Shown: in pieces, positions 28,102-36,551 of the stretch
Position numbering within the stretch: position 1 is the first letter of the stretch
Layout: each line of letters opens with the position of its first letter
Assembly: GCF_012927205.1 (NCBI RefSeq)
Contig: NZ_JABBGC010000002.1
Location: 1,692,194 to 1,756,193, forward strand
DNA: 64,000 nt
From: Chitinophaga fulva
GTDB lineage: Bacteria; Bacteroidota; Bacteroidia; Chitinophagales; Chitinophagaceae
Direction: 5' to 3'
Position numbers and translations under genes: made by a program
Notes under the pieces: generated by a model
What the model saw: only the letters and a program-made list of their open reading frames with translations
Told to the model about the DNA's origin: nothing
Database searches by the model: none

Positions 28102-28634
28102 CTGTAAAATCCTGACAGTACCTCCGTTCAGTTAATAAATGAGCAATAAAATTACAGAAATTAAATTTTTTCCTTTTGAAAATCAACAATAATTAGCAAT
28201 CTTTGTTTTGTATATGAGTCATACCAAGAATCTTTAGTCCCTATTTAGTAGATTTGTTAGCTGAGAATAGATACCCTGAAAATTTACCTTTTAAATGTTA
28301 CAAAAAAGAATGACTGTATTTAGTGGCTACTCACTGAAAAGCGCTAAATATCATGTATGGGATGTGTTGTAGAAATTCTAATGTATTAATTTTAAATCAA
28401 GTGGTTTATTGGCGTCCCCGTTTGGTGTGCCGATGTAATATCCAACACTATGAAACCCGTTTCCCAAAAACTATCGTATCTCCCGCTGACGCTGTTTGTA
28501 CTCAGACGGCCACCTACCAGGAAAGCGCATGGTGATTTTGCCTTGGATTGGATGAGCAGGTATGGTGTCTGAATTTAAACAAATATTATTCTTTAATTCA
28601 TCATTAACTAATCATATCACTAAAATCTTTGGCT
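28102..28634. other. Intergenic region, no convincing gene
   Basis: About 530 bases. Two short plus-strand frames exist (28353-28535 and one from ATG 28451, 40 codons), but neither has a recognisable product, and the base composition is uneven. The second half may be a gene remnant. The end must hold the promoter of the alpha/beta-hydrolase gene. Confidence 0.5.
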
Positions 28635-29600
28635 ATGACAAAGAGCATATTTTCGTTTTCTATTATTGCACTTTTGACGGCATGTAATCTGCCAACAGAG
28701 AAAAAACAACAAGTCTCTGGTAACGGCGAGATTGCAACACAAGTGGTAGAGCCAGCGGTTCCACCCGCAGGATTTAAAGATGCGTCTGCAATGGTAAATG
28801 GTGTAAACATCCACTACGTCATCGGAGGTCAGGGAGAGCCCCTGCTACTCGTTCACGGGTTTGGTCAGAACTGGTATATGTGGAATCGTTTACTGCCCGA
28901 GCTTTCCAAATCTTTTACCGTGATCGCTCCTGATCTGCGGGGCGTTGGTAAAAGTGATAAACCTGCGTCAGGATATGACAAAAAAACGATGGCTGCAGAC
29001 ATGCATGCGCTCATGAAAAAACTGGGCTACAACAATATTAATCTTGCAGGACATGACATCGGGCTGATGGTGGCATATGCCTATTGTGCACAGTTTGGAG
29101 AGGATGTAAAAAAGGTGGCGCTCATGGATGCCCTTATACCGGGCGTTGACCCAGTATGGACTCAATCTAAAAACTCTTTATGGTGGTTTGGGTTCTTTGC
29201 CTGGCCGGCATCAGGAGAATTAGTCAGTGGAAAGGAAAAACTATTTCTTATCAGCTTCTGGCCGGTAGTAGGCCATGTCAAAGATGCTTTCACGCCTGAA
29301 GAAGTCAATGAATTTGTCTGGGCTTACTCCCAACAGGGGGCGACCCAGGGAGCCTTTCAGTGGTTTGGAAACTTCGAACAGGATGCGAAGGACAACCGGG
29401 AATTTATGAAACATAAGTTAAGTATACCCTTACTCGCGATGTCTGGTGAATTTAGTGCAGCACCTTATTTTGTAGATCACTGCCGTCTTGTTGCCTCCAA
29501 CGTAAAAGAGTCAGTTATTAAAGGGGCAGGTCATTGGTTGGTGCAGGAGAATACCGCCCAGGTTCAGCATGATCTTTCAGCCTTTTTCAAAGATAAATGA
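28635..29600 (+). CDS. Alpha/beta-hydrolase lipoprotein (epoxide hydrolase/haloalkane dehalogenase-like)
   Basis: 321 residues from ATG at 28635 (a TTG two codons earlier is less likely). Lipoprotein signal with LLTAC (Cys18). The hydrolase core has LLLVHGFGQNWYMW (oxyanion HG), DLRGVGKSDKP, and the nucleophile elbow AGHDIGLMVAYAY, where the nucleophile is Asp, as in epoxide hydrolases and dehalogenases, not Ser. The His near the end is in GAGHWLVQE. The expected reaction is hydrolysis of an epoxide or alkyl halide via an ester intermediate, at the cell envelope. A cupin gene follows closely. Confidence 0.88.
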   Translation: MTKSIFSFSIIALLTACNLPTEKKQQVSGNGEIATQVVEPAVPPAGFKDASAMVNGVNIHYVIGGQGEPLLLVHGFGQNWYMWNRLLPELSKSFTVIAPDLRGVGKSDKPASGYDKKTMAADMHALMKKLGYNNINLAGHDIGLMVAYAYCAQFGEDVKKVALMDALIPGVDPVWTQSKNSLWWFGFFAWPASGELVSGKEKLFLISFWPVVGHVKDAFTPEEVNEFVWAYSQQGATQGAFQWFGNFEQDAKDNREFMKHKLSIPLLAMSGEFSAAPYFVDHCRLVASNVKESVIKGAGHWLVQENTAQVQHDLSAFFKDK

Positions 29601-29634
29601 CAACTTATTCCTCATCATTCAAAAGTCAACATTA

Positions 29635-30129
29635 ATGTTTAGTAAACTTACTTTTGTTCTAGCGGTATTTTTATTTCGCGTAGCGCTTATCCAGGCACAG
29701 ATTTCCAATAATGGTCAGTTTCGTCTGAACCTGGAAGAAGTCAAAGCCCTCAAAAGCACCAGTACTGTTAATGCTCCTGGATCATCCAACTATTCGGCCG
29801 CTAAAGAATTCGTAGTAATGGGTGACCCCTCCAAACCAGGAATGTATATGATCCTTTTGAAGATTGCACCCAATACAAAAATTGCAGCCCATCTGCATCC
29901 TGACCAACGGACAGCCACCGTATTATCAGGGATCTGGTATTTTGGCTATGGCGACAAATTTAATGAGAAGCAACTCAAAAAATTGTCCGCGGGGAGTATC
30001 TATTCAGAAGTGGCTGGACAGAACCACTTTGCTATGACGGGAAATGAACCTGTTATTGTTGAAATCACTGGTTTCGGCCCATCAGGAGTAACCTATGTAA
30101 ATAAGAAGGATGACCCTTCCCATAAATAA
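29635..30129 (+). CDS. Secreted cupin-domain protein
   Basis: 164 residues from ATG at 29635, which gives a clean signal peptide (FVLAVFLFRVALIQAQ). The frame is open from 29569, inside the previous gene, but that start would bury the signal. The single cupin has HLHPDQRTATVLSGIWYFGYG with the His pair of the first metal motif and GQNHFAMTG for the second. Such small cupins bind a metal or act as dioxygenase/isomerase-like enzymes; the role here is unknown. It lies 34 bases after the alpha/beta-hydrolase gene and is probably co-transcribed with it. Confidence 0.8.
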   Translation: MFSKLTFVLAVFLFRVALIQAQISNNGQFRLNLEEVKALKSTSTVNAPGSSNYSAAKEFVVMGDPSKPGMYMILLKIAPNTKIAAHLHPDQRTATVLSGIWYFGYGDKFNEKQLKKLSAGSIYSEVAGQNHFAMTGNEPVIVEITGFGPSGVTYVNKKDDPSHK

Positions 30130-30510
30130 TATCGACTTAAGGCAGCCCCTTTATTTTGTGTAGATAATAATCGCTCATAATAAAGCGTATTAATGTTTCG
30201 CTCTAGCTGGCGGGTACTCCAGGATTGTGCAGCGACTTCAGTCACATAATAATCCCTGGCAATTGGGCTTTCTACACGTAGTGGTATCCGATAATGTGTC
30301 CAGCTTAATTCGGGGCGCGGTGCGTCCCGAATTGGAAATGTCAGGAAAAATTGTCGCATCCGTCGCAATTCCCTTTCGTCAAATCCTTTTCCAAATTCTT
30401 CGGTCAAGTGTTTTGCCAGTTCTTTTATGAGGAAAGTGCCATAATCAGCTTTTTCCTTCCCATTCTGCTCCTCCTCAACAATACGCTTCCCGATAAGTGC
30501 ATATGCCATC
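30130..30510 (-). pseudogene. Truncated YhcG-type (DUF1016) nuclease gene
   Basis: The minus-strand frame holds only the N-terminal DUF1016 region: IGKRIVEEEQNGKEKADYG, FGKGFDERELRRMRQFF, RPELSWTHYRIPLRVESP and WSTRQLERNINTLYYERLL. Intact YhcG proteins are about 340-380 residues with a C-terminal PD-(D/E)XK nuclease-like domain, which is missing here: homology stops at about STQNKG, then random residues to a stop inside the cupin gene end. The first 20 residues of the frame are antisense to the IS256-type transposase, so the 5' end is lost too. No function is expected. Confidence 0.75.
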
Positions 30511-30827
30511 AAAAGCTGGCGCGAAAACTGGGAAGACCTGACTGTCTTTTTTGACTTTCCCATGGAGATCAGACAGATCATCTACACGACCAATCTCATC
30601 GAAAATCTGAACGGTAAAATTAGAAAATATACCAAAAACAAGCTATCCTTCCCTACTGACGAAGCTGTCCTTAAATCAGTATACCTGGCTTTGCGGGAAG
30701 TATCAAAAAAAAGGACCATGCCCATTAGAAACTGGGGCATGGTCCTAAATCAGTTTTTAACTATTTTTGATAAAAGAGTGAGAATCTAATTATTAATTTG
30801 ATCCCCGATTTTTAAGTTTACACACTT
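30499..30827 (+). mobile_element. IS256-family insertion sequence remnant (3' end)
   Basis: In frame from 30499 the plus strand reads AYAIKSWRENWEDLTVFFDF, then PMEIRQIIYTTNLIENLNGK, FPTDEAVLKSVYLALREV and RTMPIRNWGMVLNQF to a stop at 30789. This is the C-terminal quarter of an IS256/Mutator-type transposase (DDE family, last catalytic Glu region). The catalytic Asp residues and the 5' end are gone. About 25 bases after the stop lies GTTTACACACTT, which resembles the terminal inverted repeat of this family, so the right end of the element is probably at about 30827. The left end abuts the broken YhcG gene. Confidence 0.8.
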
Positions 30828-30927
30828 AGTGAAATAGTCCCAGATGTCGCCACGGTCAACCAGTTTGTCAGTTTTGTAAGAACGTATTAGGCCGGCAGGA
30901 ATCTTACAGTCTGTAATTTTAGTCTGC

Positions 30928-31941
30928 CTACAGATTAGATCCTTGTTTGTTTTGATTAATCAGTTGTTTTAAGATGATATAGAAGGGCTCTGTTTCATCA
31001 CCAAGATACAGTGTCGGATTTCTTCCACTGTCTTTGATAATCTCGATTCCATTAGCGTTGTGCACCAAGCGTAGAATTTTTTCCAGCCTGATTTTGGAAG
31101 TGCCTTCTTCGTTGATAAAAATAAGCTGTTTGTCCGTCAGGCATGCAGTACCTTTTTTGATCAGTGTGGGGACGGATACGCCACGACGTATCACCCGGTC
31201 TTCATACCAGCAGACCCGGTCCATTTCAAAATGACATAATTCATTTCGGGTCAGATCTATCATTGCCCGCAGGACGGGCAATGGACTATTTTCCAGTTCC
31301 CACCATTTTTCAAAGTCTGATAATTGCTTTTTTACTTCCGTGTCTTTTAGCAGGTCGATCCCGAGATTTTTGGCAAATGTGAGCAGGTCCATTTTCATGG
31401 TGGGCGAAAGCCGCTTGCTTTTTATCACTGATGCCAGACGTTTATGGAGCGCTTCTTCCCGCAACTTCTGGCTAGTCATATCAGTAAGGTCATGGGGAAG
31501 TCTCAGGGTCTTAGCTAAAGATGCAAGTTTGACCTGATCTGCAGGGCTATACATTCCATCTTTGATTGCATCCTGTACTGCCTGCCGAAAGTAGGGTTCG
31601 CCAATTTGCTGGTGGAAGGGGAGCACATGTTCATCGGGTAGTTGCAATAATTGTTGCAGGCACACCAATTCTTTGTCCAGATCAGGTTTGCCGCGGTGAA
31701 GGGCGAAGTGAAAATAGACGACATAGAATTCCTGCATATTTAAGGCGAATGCTTTAAAGACATCCAGTTTGTACTTTTGGGTGATATGCTGCAAGTCTGC
31801 AATGGTGATCAGGCCAAGTTCCCTAGTAGCCAATAGATTATTGATCTCAACTACGGCGTTCTCTTCTACAGGTTGCCTGAATAGTTTGCGCAGGAAACTG
31901 GCTGGCCTGAGGGGTTGTACTTGAAAGGGTGTCTGGTCCAT
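30928..31941 (-). CDS. Hypothetical protein with a PH/GRAM-like C-terminal domain
   Basis: 337 residues, no signal or membrane segment. Residues 1-225 are mostly helical and rich in Leu, Lys and Gln. Residues about 235-330 (VCWYEDRVIRRGVSVPTLIK, KGTACLTDKQLIFINEEG, KIRLEKILRLVHNANGIEII) have the strand pattern of bacterial PH-like/GRAM domains, where a conserved 'turns into a readout of a stored sequence' loop precedes LxxIxxL. It starts 4 bases after the stop of the upstream gene (31945-32886), so the two are an operon. Function unknown. Confidence 0.6.
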   Translation of the reverse strand: MDQTPFQVQPLRPASFLRKLFRQPVEENAVVEINNLLATRELGLITIADLQHITQKYKLDVFKAFALNMQEFYVVYFHFALHRGKPDLDKELVCLQQLLQLPDEHVLPFHQQIGEPYFRQAVQDAIKDGMYSPADQVKLASLAKTLRLPHDLTDMTSQKLREEALHKRLASVIKSKRLSPTMKMDLLTFAKNLGIDLLKDTEVKKQLSDFEKWWELENSPLPVLRAMIDLTRNELCHFEMDRVCWYEDRVIRRGVSVPTLIKKGTACLTDKQLIFINEEGTSKIRLEKILRLVHNANGIEIIKDSGRNPTLYLGDETEPFYIILKQLINQNKQGSNL

Positions 31942-31944
31942 TGG

Positions 31945-32886
31945 TTATTCGTATTTTCTATAGGTTTCATATTGAGGTTCGTTCCAGTTGCATACCCCTC
32001 CGTGCCAGGAGCAGGCGCCGCGGCCTCTCGCGTAGGAGGTGGTACCATCGCAGCAGCGAGTAACGTAGCCGGTGACTCTTTTTCTGACCGGGTTTATTTT
32101 ATCGTGATATTTTTCCGCCGGAGCGCTACCTGCCTTCATGGCTAAACGGAGATCCTGGATGGCCGTTTCTGGCGCTCCCAGTTTATCATAACAAAGCGCG
32201 CGGTTGTAAAGCAAGACAGGATCCTCCGGAGCCTGTGATAAAAGTGCTGTCAGCACATCTACGGCTGATTTGTATTTGCCGGAATTAACCAGTTTTACAG
32301 CACCTTCTTTGGCTATGTTAAACCGGATATCCGCCAGGACCTTTTTTTCTTCGGGTCCGACAGCCAGAGAGTCGAGTCCGGCCAGTAAAGACTGAACCTC
32401 CGTTTCAGACAGGCTTCCTTTTTGCTGCTGATGTTTCAGTGAGGAAATACAGGTATATAAACTATCTTTTCTCACACTATCTCTTGCAGCAGTTATGACG
32501 GCCAGCCGTTTTTCCTCCTGCTGCTGTAGGAAATGTTCGTGTGCCAGTTTTGCATCTGCTTTACTGAAATAACCTGTCATCAGAGCGAGCGGCAACAGCA
32601 TAATGCCGTATAAGGTTCGCTTGATGGTAGGAGTAAAGTCAAACTGCCCTTTTTTTTCCAGCCAACGGTGGACGGAAGGCAGCAGTCCCAGTGCAAGTAT
32701 TATTGCAAGGAGACAAAGGGGGAGATGCCTGAGATGGACCAGCGCAAAAAGAAAAAAAAGACCTGCTGTCAGAAAGCTGATGACTTTAGCTTTTGAACTG
32801 AAGGGCCTTTTGTTTTCGGCACCGCTTTTAAAGTAGTCGGGCCGGACTTTGTATTTATTGGGAATAAGATCAGCAATATATCTCAT
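31945..32886 (-). CDS. Membrane protein with TPR region and DUF3761-like tail
   Basis: 313 residues. Two or three hydrophobic segments near 35-75 and 90-108 anchor the protein. A charged helix follows (HFLQQQEEKRLAVITAAR), then TPR-like repeats at about 190-260 (GKYKSAVDVLTALLSQAPED, LLYNRALCYDKLGAPETAIQ). The last 40 residues contain CCDGTTSYARGRGACSWHGG, close to the DUF3761 signature (C.DGT.S...GRGACS.HGG), found in secreted or envelope proteins. The combination is unusual to me. It is the first gene of a two-gene leftward operon. Confidence 0.7.
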   Translation of the reverse strand: MRYIADLIPNKYKVRPDYFKSGAENKRPFSSKAKVISFLTAGLFFLFALVHLRHLPLCLLAIILALGLLPSVHRWLEKKGQFDFTPTIKRTLYGIMLLPLALMTGYFSKADAKLAHEHFLQQQEEKRLAVITAARDSVRKDSLYTCISSLKHQQQKGSLSETEVQSLLAGLDSLAVGPEEKKVLADIRFNIAKEGAVKLVNSGKYKSAVDVLTALLSQAPEDPVLLYNRALCYDKLGAPETAIQDLRLAMKAGSAPAEKYHDKINPVRKRVTGYVTRCCDGTTSYARGRGACSWHGGVCNWNEPQYETYRKYE

Positions 32887-33278
32887 GGCTATTTTGAGAT
32901 GACAGTTTTCACATAACGAAAACGTTAAGATAAGAAATAATTTGATTGGGGGCTTTTATAGCTCCTGTATGGCTTGAAAATGAGAATTGTGCAGAGGCAG
33001 GAAATGCGATTAGCGCGAGGTTTGTAAATTGTCCGTGATCACGCTGGGACTATATTAAAGGCTGTAATAGCGCTGCTTTCCACGGTTTTAGAAAGCTACT
33101 GTATCTGAATTTGTATCCTCCTGGAATAGCTTACCTCCATTTTTGCAAAGTCCTGCAAAGAATAATTATCAAGTTTAATTTTTTTTTTGCAGAGATTTAT
33201 CTACATCGTATTTTCCATGTATAGTCTTCAAGACGCCTCAATTCGTTATGATTTTGTAAATAACTATTAATCCCGTTT
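32887..33278. other. Intergenic region with a tRNA-Lys 3'-end copy
   Basis: About 390 AT-rich bases between divergent genes. The only notable content is 33035-33051, which matches the last 16 bases of the tRNA-Lys gene plus one flanking base at 16 of 17 positions. No gene is seen. Confidence 0.6.
33035..33051 (-). repeat. Partial copy of the tRNA-Lys 3' end (possible att site)
   Basis: GTGATCACGCTGGGACT versus GTGATCCCGCTGGGACT at 34025-34041, in the same orientation, 990 bases apart. The 3' end of a tRNA gene is the usual attachment site for integrative elements, and a short repeat marks the far end. No integrase lies between, so it could be a decayed element or chance. Confidence 0.4.
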
Positions 33279-33863
33279 ATGAAAGTCATCCACCCCATTA
33301 TCTTTTTTTTTCTATTTACATCAACCGCCTATTCACAAAGCAATATCAACAACAACAAACCTCCCACCGGAAACGGAAAACTAACGATAACACAACTTTG
33401 GGAAACTCGTGCTAAACCGTTTATCGGCAAGGATTATTTCAAATTAACCAATGCCGATTCCGTTTTTAAGAATGCCGGCATTGAGATGCCCGAAGGCGTT
33501 TGTTTGATTAACCTCTGGTTCGCGGATTGCCCTCCTTGTATTACTGAATTTTCTGATCTTGTTAAACTAAGTGAAAAATATGCAGATAAAAATTTCAGGA
33601 TTCTGTCGCTAACATTTGAAAATGATTCAATTATCGATACATTCAGAAAGAAATACAATCTTCCATTTATGCCCAGACATGTATCAAGGGAGGCATGTTA
33701 CAAGCTCAACTTACAAAATGGATTTCCGACCAATATTATTCTGAACCCTTCCGGTATCATTGCTTTTATGAGCCTCGGAGGTAACACAAATCCTGAAAAA
33801 AGTTCCCTACATTTCGAAAAAATATTGGTCCCTGCAATTGATAGTGTCCTGAGGCATTTGTAG
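33279..33863 (+). CDS. TlpA-like thioredoxin-fold protein, exported
   Basis: 194 residues. Signal peptide ends at about residue 20 (TSTAYSQ). The active site is CPPC at Cys84-Cys87 within NLWFADCPPCITEF, the redoxin/TlpA form of the thioredoxin motif. The cis-proline region is NGFPTNIILNPSG. It should reduce or isomerise disulfides in the periplasm, for example in cytochrome c maturation or oxidative stress. It stands alone between the tRNA-Lys copy and the tRNA-Lys gene, so it may have come with a small element. Confidence 0.85.
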   Translation: MKVIHPIIFFFLFTSTAYSQSNINNNKPPTGNGKLTITQLWETRAKPFIGKDYFKLTNADSVFKNAGIEMPEGVCLINLWFADCPPCITEFSDLVKLSEKYADKNFRILSLTFENDSIIDTFRKKYNLPFMPRHVSREACYKLNLQNGFPTNIILNPSGIIAFMSLGGNTNPEKSSLHFEKILVPAIDSVLRHL

Positions 33864-34025
33864 CAACAACCAATCGCTGTTTCACAAATTCCATTACCTT
33901 TAGAAAAAGCTGATTAACCTGTATAAAGTACGGGAAAGAAATCGGGGTTATATAAAAGAAACTCAACTAAACGCTCAACTAAAAAAGCAAAACCTGCGAC
34001 CAGCGCAGGTTTTATAAGTTGCTTG

Positions 34026-34098
34026 TGATCCCGCTGGGACTCGAACCCAGGGCCCATACATTAAAAGTGTATTGCTCTACCAACTGAGCTACGGAATC
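34026..34098 (-). tRNA. tRNA-Lys (anticodon TTT)
   Basis: 73 bases on the minus strand without an encoded CCA. The acceptor stem GATTCCG pairs with CGGGATC (one G-U), the D-arm holds AGCTCAGTTGGTAGAGC, the anticodon loop is CTTTTAA with TTT in the middle, and the T-arm is CTGGGTTCGAGTCCCAG. A complete cloverleaf is visible. Confidence 0.96.
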
Positions 34099-34248
34099 AT
34101 TCCCTTTTTCGAAGGGAGTGCAAAGATAGAAATTTATTTTATTCCACAAAATAAATATTTGATCCTCAGCCCATACCTCCTAAAAACGATGCAAAAAATG
34201 TAAGTTTTTTACACCAGCAGCCCTCCCACCCCAACGTATTTTTGTACC

Positions 34249-34779
34249 ATGCAATCTATTACTACCCTCACCGGAAAAGGTGACGTAACACTGAAAGCCA
34301 TTGAACACGGCGACCTGAAGGAGCTGTCTGTACTGGCTAATAACCCGGCTATTGCAGCCAACCTGCGTGACAGCTTTCCCTCGCCGTATTCGCTAAAAGA
34401 CGCGGAAGCATTCTTCGCCCTTATTCAACAGGGCAAACTGCATCATGTATGGGGGATTTATGTAAAAGATAAAATTGCAGGAGTGATCTCACTATCACAG
34501 CAGACAGACATCTATCATCATTCTGCTGAAATAAGTTACTGGCTGGGAGCGCCCTATCATGGTAAAGGCATCACCACAGAAGCAGTGGCACTGCTGACGG
34601 CCTGCGCTTTCCGGGAGCTGAACATTTACCGGATCTATGCAGGTATATTTGCGTATAATGATGCTTCTAAAAAGGTGCTATTGAAAAACGGGTATCACCT
34701 GGAGGCCATTAAAGAGAAAGCGATTATCAAGCAGGGCTGTCTGCACGATGAACATCTGATGGTTAAATTGAATTGCTGA
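34249..34779 (+). CDS. GNAT-family N-acetyltransferase (RimJ/RimL-like)
   Basis: 176 residues with the GNAT order: LTGKGDVTLKAIEHGDLKEL at the start, WGIYVKDKIAGVISL on the central strands, and YWLGAPYHGKGITTEAV as the acetyl-CoA binding loop. It resembles ribosomal-protein or small-molecule acetyltransferases that use acetyl-CoA; the substrate is unknown. A TATTTTTG element at 34237-34244 lies 4 bases before the ATG, so the message may have almost no leader. The stop overlaps the start of the next gene (TGATG), which implies coupled translation. Confidence 0.88.
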   Translation: MQSITTLTGKGDVTLKAIEHGDLKELSVLANNPAIAANLRDSFPSPYSLKDAEAFFALIQQGKLHHVWGIYVKDKIAGVISLSQQTDIYHHSAEISYWLGAPYHGKGITTEAVALLTACAFRELNIYRIYAGIFAYNDASKKVLLKNGYHLEAIKEKAIIKQGCLHDEHLMVKLNC

Positions 34780-35720
34780 TGACCGATCTTATCGCTCAAA
34801 AAATCATAGAAAAAATGGGTGTTCCCGGTATGCTGGAGGCGCTCAGTTCCGTCAGCGGCTCGGACCTGTCGTCGCTGCTAATGGAAGTATTCCGTTTGCG
34901 GGCGGAACAAATGCCTGTCAGCTCACTGCTGCAACAATACCAGCGCAATGCCTTTGCGCAACCGGCAGACACGGATATGGTCCTCCTGCTGGAAAAAGAA
35001 CTGGCCATACTGCGTTACCTGCGGGAGCAGGACTACCAACCGCTGGAGCTATCGCCTGTAGGGCAGTTCGGCAGTTGCGCTGTTGTTGGCACGGTCAGCC
35101 AGAACAAGATCGTCTCCGCCATCCGTCATACTGAAGTGATGGCCGACGCCACCAATGCATTGGCGCTTCATATGGCAGGTCTCCGCAGTGCCGGCGGCTT
35201 CAACAGTGAAATACTGCGGTACAGCACCGTTCACCGGCATATCCGTGCCATGCGGATGCCTGTAAAAGGTTATACGCCCCACTTTAAAGTAGCCTGTATG
35301 GTGGCAGCCGGGAAAGACACCGGCAACTATTCGTTCGAGCTTACCGCGATTAAAGAGCAGCTATTGCATACCTATTGGCTGTTAACCGTTATTTTTGCTA
35401 TACAGCAGGTATCCGTGAAAATTATTCCCCGCAGTGGCTATCCTGGTGACACGCTGATCTCCGGGATCAGGGAACTGGCTGCCGGCATGCCCATGAAGGT
35501 AACCGTTGAACCGCCTGCGGAGGAAAACAATTACTATAAGGGGCTGCAGTTTAAAGTGCTGATACAACCGGAGCAAGGCCCTGAAATGGAAATTGCGGAC
35601 GGAGGCTTCACTGACTGGACCCAGCAGCTTACAGGCAACAGGAAAGAGCGCTGCCTTATATCCGGTATCGGTTTAAGCCTGCTTATCAAATATGCGCAAC
35701 ACCACCAAAGTAATATTTGA
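34779..35720 (+). CDS. Conserved hypothetical protein, coupled to GNAT gene
   Basis: 313 residues from ATG at 34779, which shares one base with the GNAT stop; a TTG two codons earlier is possible. Not recognised. A helical start (MTDLIAQKIIEKMGVPGML) is followed by a notable stretch near 95-130: LSPVGQFGSCAVVGTVSQNK and AIRHTEVMADATNALALHMA, rich in small and polar residues like an active or ligand-binding site. Further on are SRAD-free mixed strands and helices, with no signal or membrane segment. It overlaps the next AraC gene by 29 bases. The tight GNAT-this-AraC packing suggests one functional unit. Confidence 0.65.
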   Translation: MTDLIAQKIIEKMGVPGMLEALSSVSGSDLSSLLMEVFRLRAEQMPVSSLLQQYQRNAFAQPADTDMVLLLEKELAILRYLREQDYQPLELSPVGQFGSCAVVGTVSQNKIVSAIRHTEVMADATNALALHMAGLRSAGGFNSEILRYSTVHRHIRAMRMPVKGYTPHFKVACMVAAGKDTGNYSFELTAIKEQLLHTYWLLTVIFAIQQVSVKIIPRSGYPGDTLISGIRELAAGMPMKVTVEPPAEENNYYKGLQFKVLIQPEQGPEMEIADGGFTDWTQQLTGNRKERCLISGIGLSLLIKYAQHHQSNI

Positions 35721-36510
35721 AAATGAAACAGGTCATCCGCTCAGGATTGCCTACCCTCCCCCTGCGCTGTGCGCCCTGGTTGAATATTATTTTGAGATCG
35801 ACCTGTCGCATGCCACTGCCATGCAATCCATGAAAGGGCTGCCGGCCGTGACTACGCTGCTGGCTTTTCAGTTGCGCCCGGCAGCGTGGACTTCCATCAA
35901 CGACGCCAACGGCAAGGTGCTACAGTTACAGCACTCCCAGTTCCTCGGACATCTGACCCATTCCTGCAGCAGCACCTATTCCCCTGGTACATTGATATTC
36001 TTTATCAAGTTAAAACCCGGCTGTGCTGCAAAACTTTTCCGCTGCCCGCCATCCGAACTGGAAAATAATCAGCTGCCACTGCCCTGTTTGTTTAAAAATC
36101 CTGACCTGGAAGAACAGCTGGGCACGGCCACCAATTTCGCGGACCGCGTCCGGCATTGCAACGAAACATTGCTGCAGCTGCTGATACAACTTCCCGGCAA
36201 TGACCACCGGTTTGATATCGTAGAGCACTGCCTCCGCAAATTTGATTCCTTGCAGCTGAAGGATGAAAAAGGACTGCAACATCTCTGTGGCAGTCTGCAC
36301 GTGACATACGCCTCCCTGAGAAGGTATTTCCTGTCAACGGTAGGTGTAACACCCAAATTTGCACAGAAAACCGTCCGCTTTAAAAAAGCCCTGCAAGCAT
36401 ACAGATGTCGTGGCTATAATTTCTATTATGAAGATTTCGGATACACGGATTTTTCACACTTTGCCAAAGATGCAAAGGCCCTTACCGGGAGCAACCCCCT
36501 GGAGTTGTAA
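35692..36510 (+). CDS. AraC-family transcriptional regulator
   Basis: 272 residues. The start at 35692 overlaps the preceding gene by 29 bases, and homologous length supports it. The C-terminal part holds the first helix-turn-helix (LQHLCGSLHVTYASLRRYFL) and a second, shortened one (YYEDFGYTDFSHFAKDAKAL) ending in TGSNPLEL. The N-terminal part (PPPALCALVEYYFEIDL) resembles the sensor type in the regulator at 5053-5820. It may regulate its own overlapping operon. Confidence 0.82.
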   Translation: MRNTTKVIFENETGHPLRIAYPPPALCALVEYYFEIDLSHATAMQSMKGLPAVTTLLAFQLRPAAWTSINDANGKVLQLQHSQFLGHLTHSCSSTYSPGTLIFFIKLKPGCAAKLFRCPPSELENNQLPLPCLFKNPDLEEQLGTATNFADRVRHCNETLLQLLIQLPGNDHRFDIVEHCLRKFDSLQLKDEKGLQHLCGSLHVTYASLRRYFLSTVGVTPKFAQKTVRFKKALQAYRCRGYNFYYEDFGYTDFSHFAKDAKALTGSNPLEL

Positions 36511-36551
36511 ATTATTCGATACTCCGGCCTGAAAATTGTGCGAAGACAACC

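Noticed and set aside
28353..28535. 60-codon plus-strand frame in the gap before the alpha/beta-hydrolase
   Set aside because: Rich in Cys, Arg and Tyr with no fold-like pattern and no neighbour support; likely chance.
30830..30927. Minus-strand reading ending KLVDRGDIWDYFTKCVNL as a transposase or other gene tail
   Set aside because: No family recognised, and it overlaps the presumed IS end; cannot be supported.
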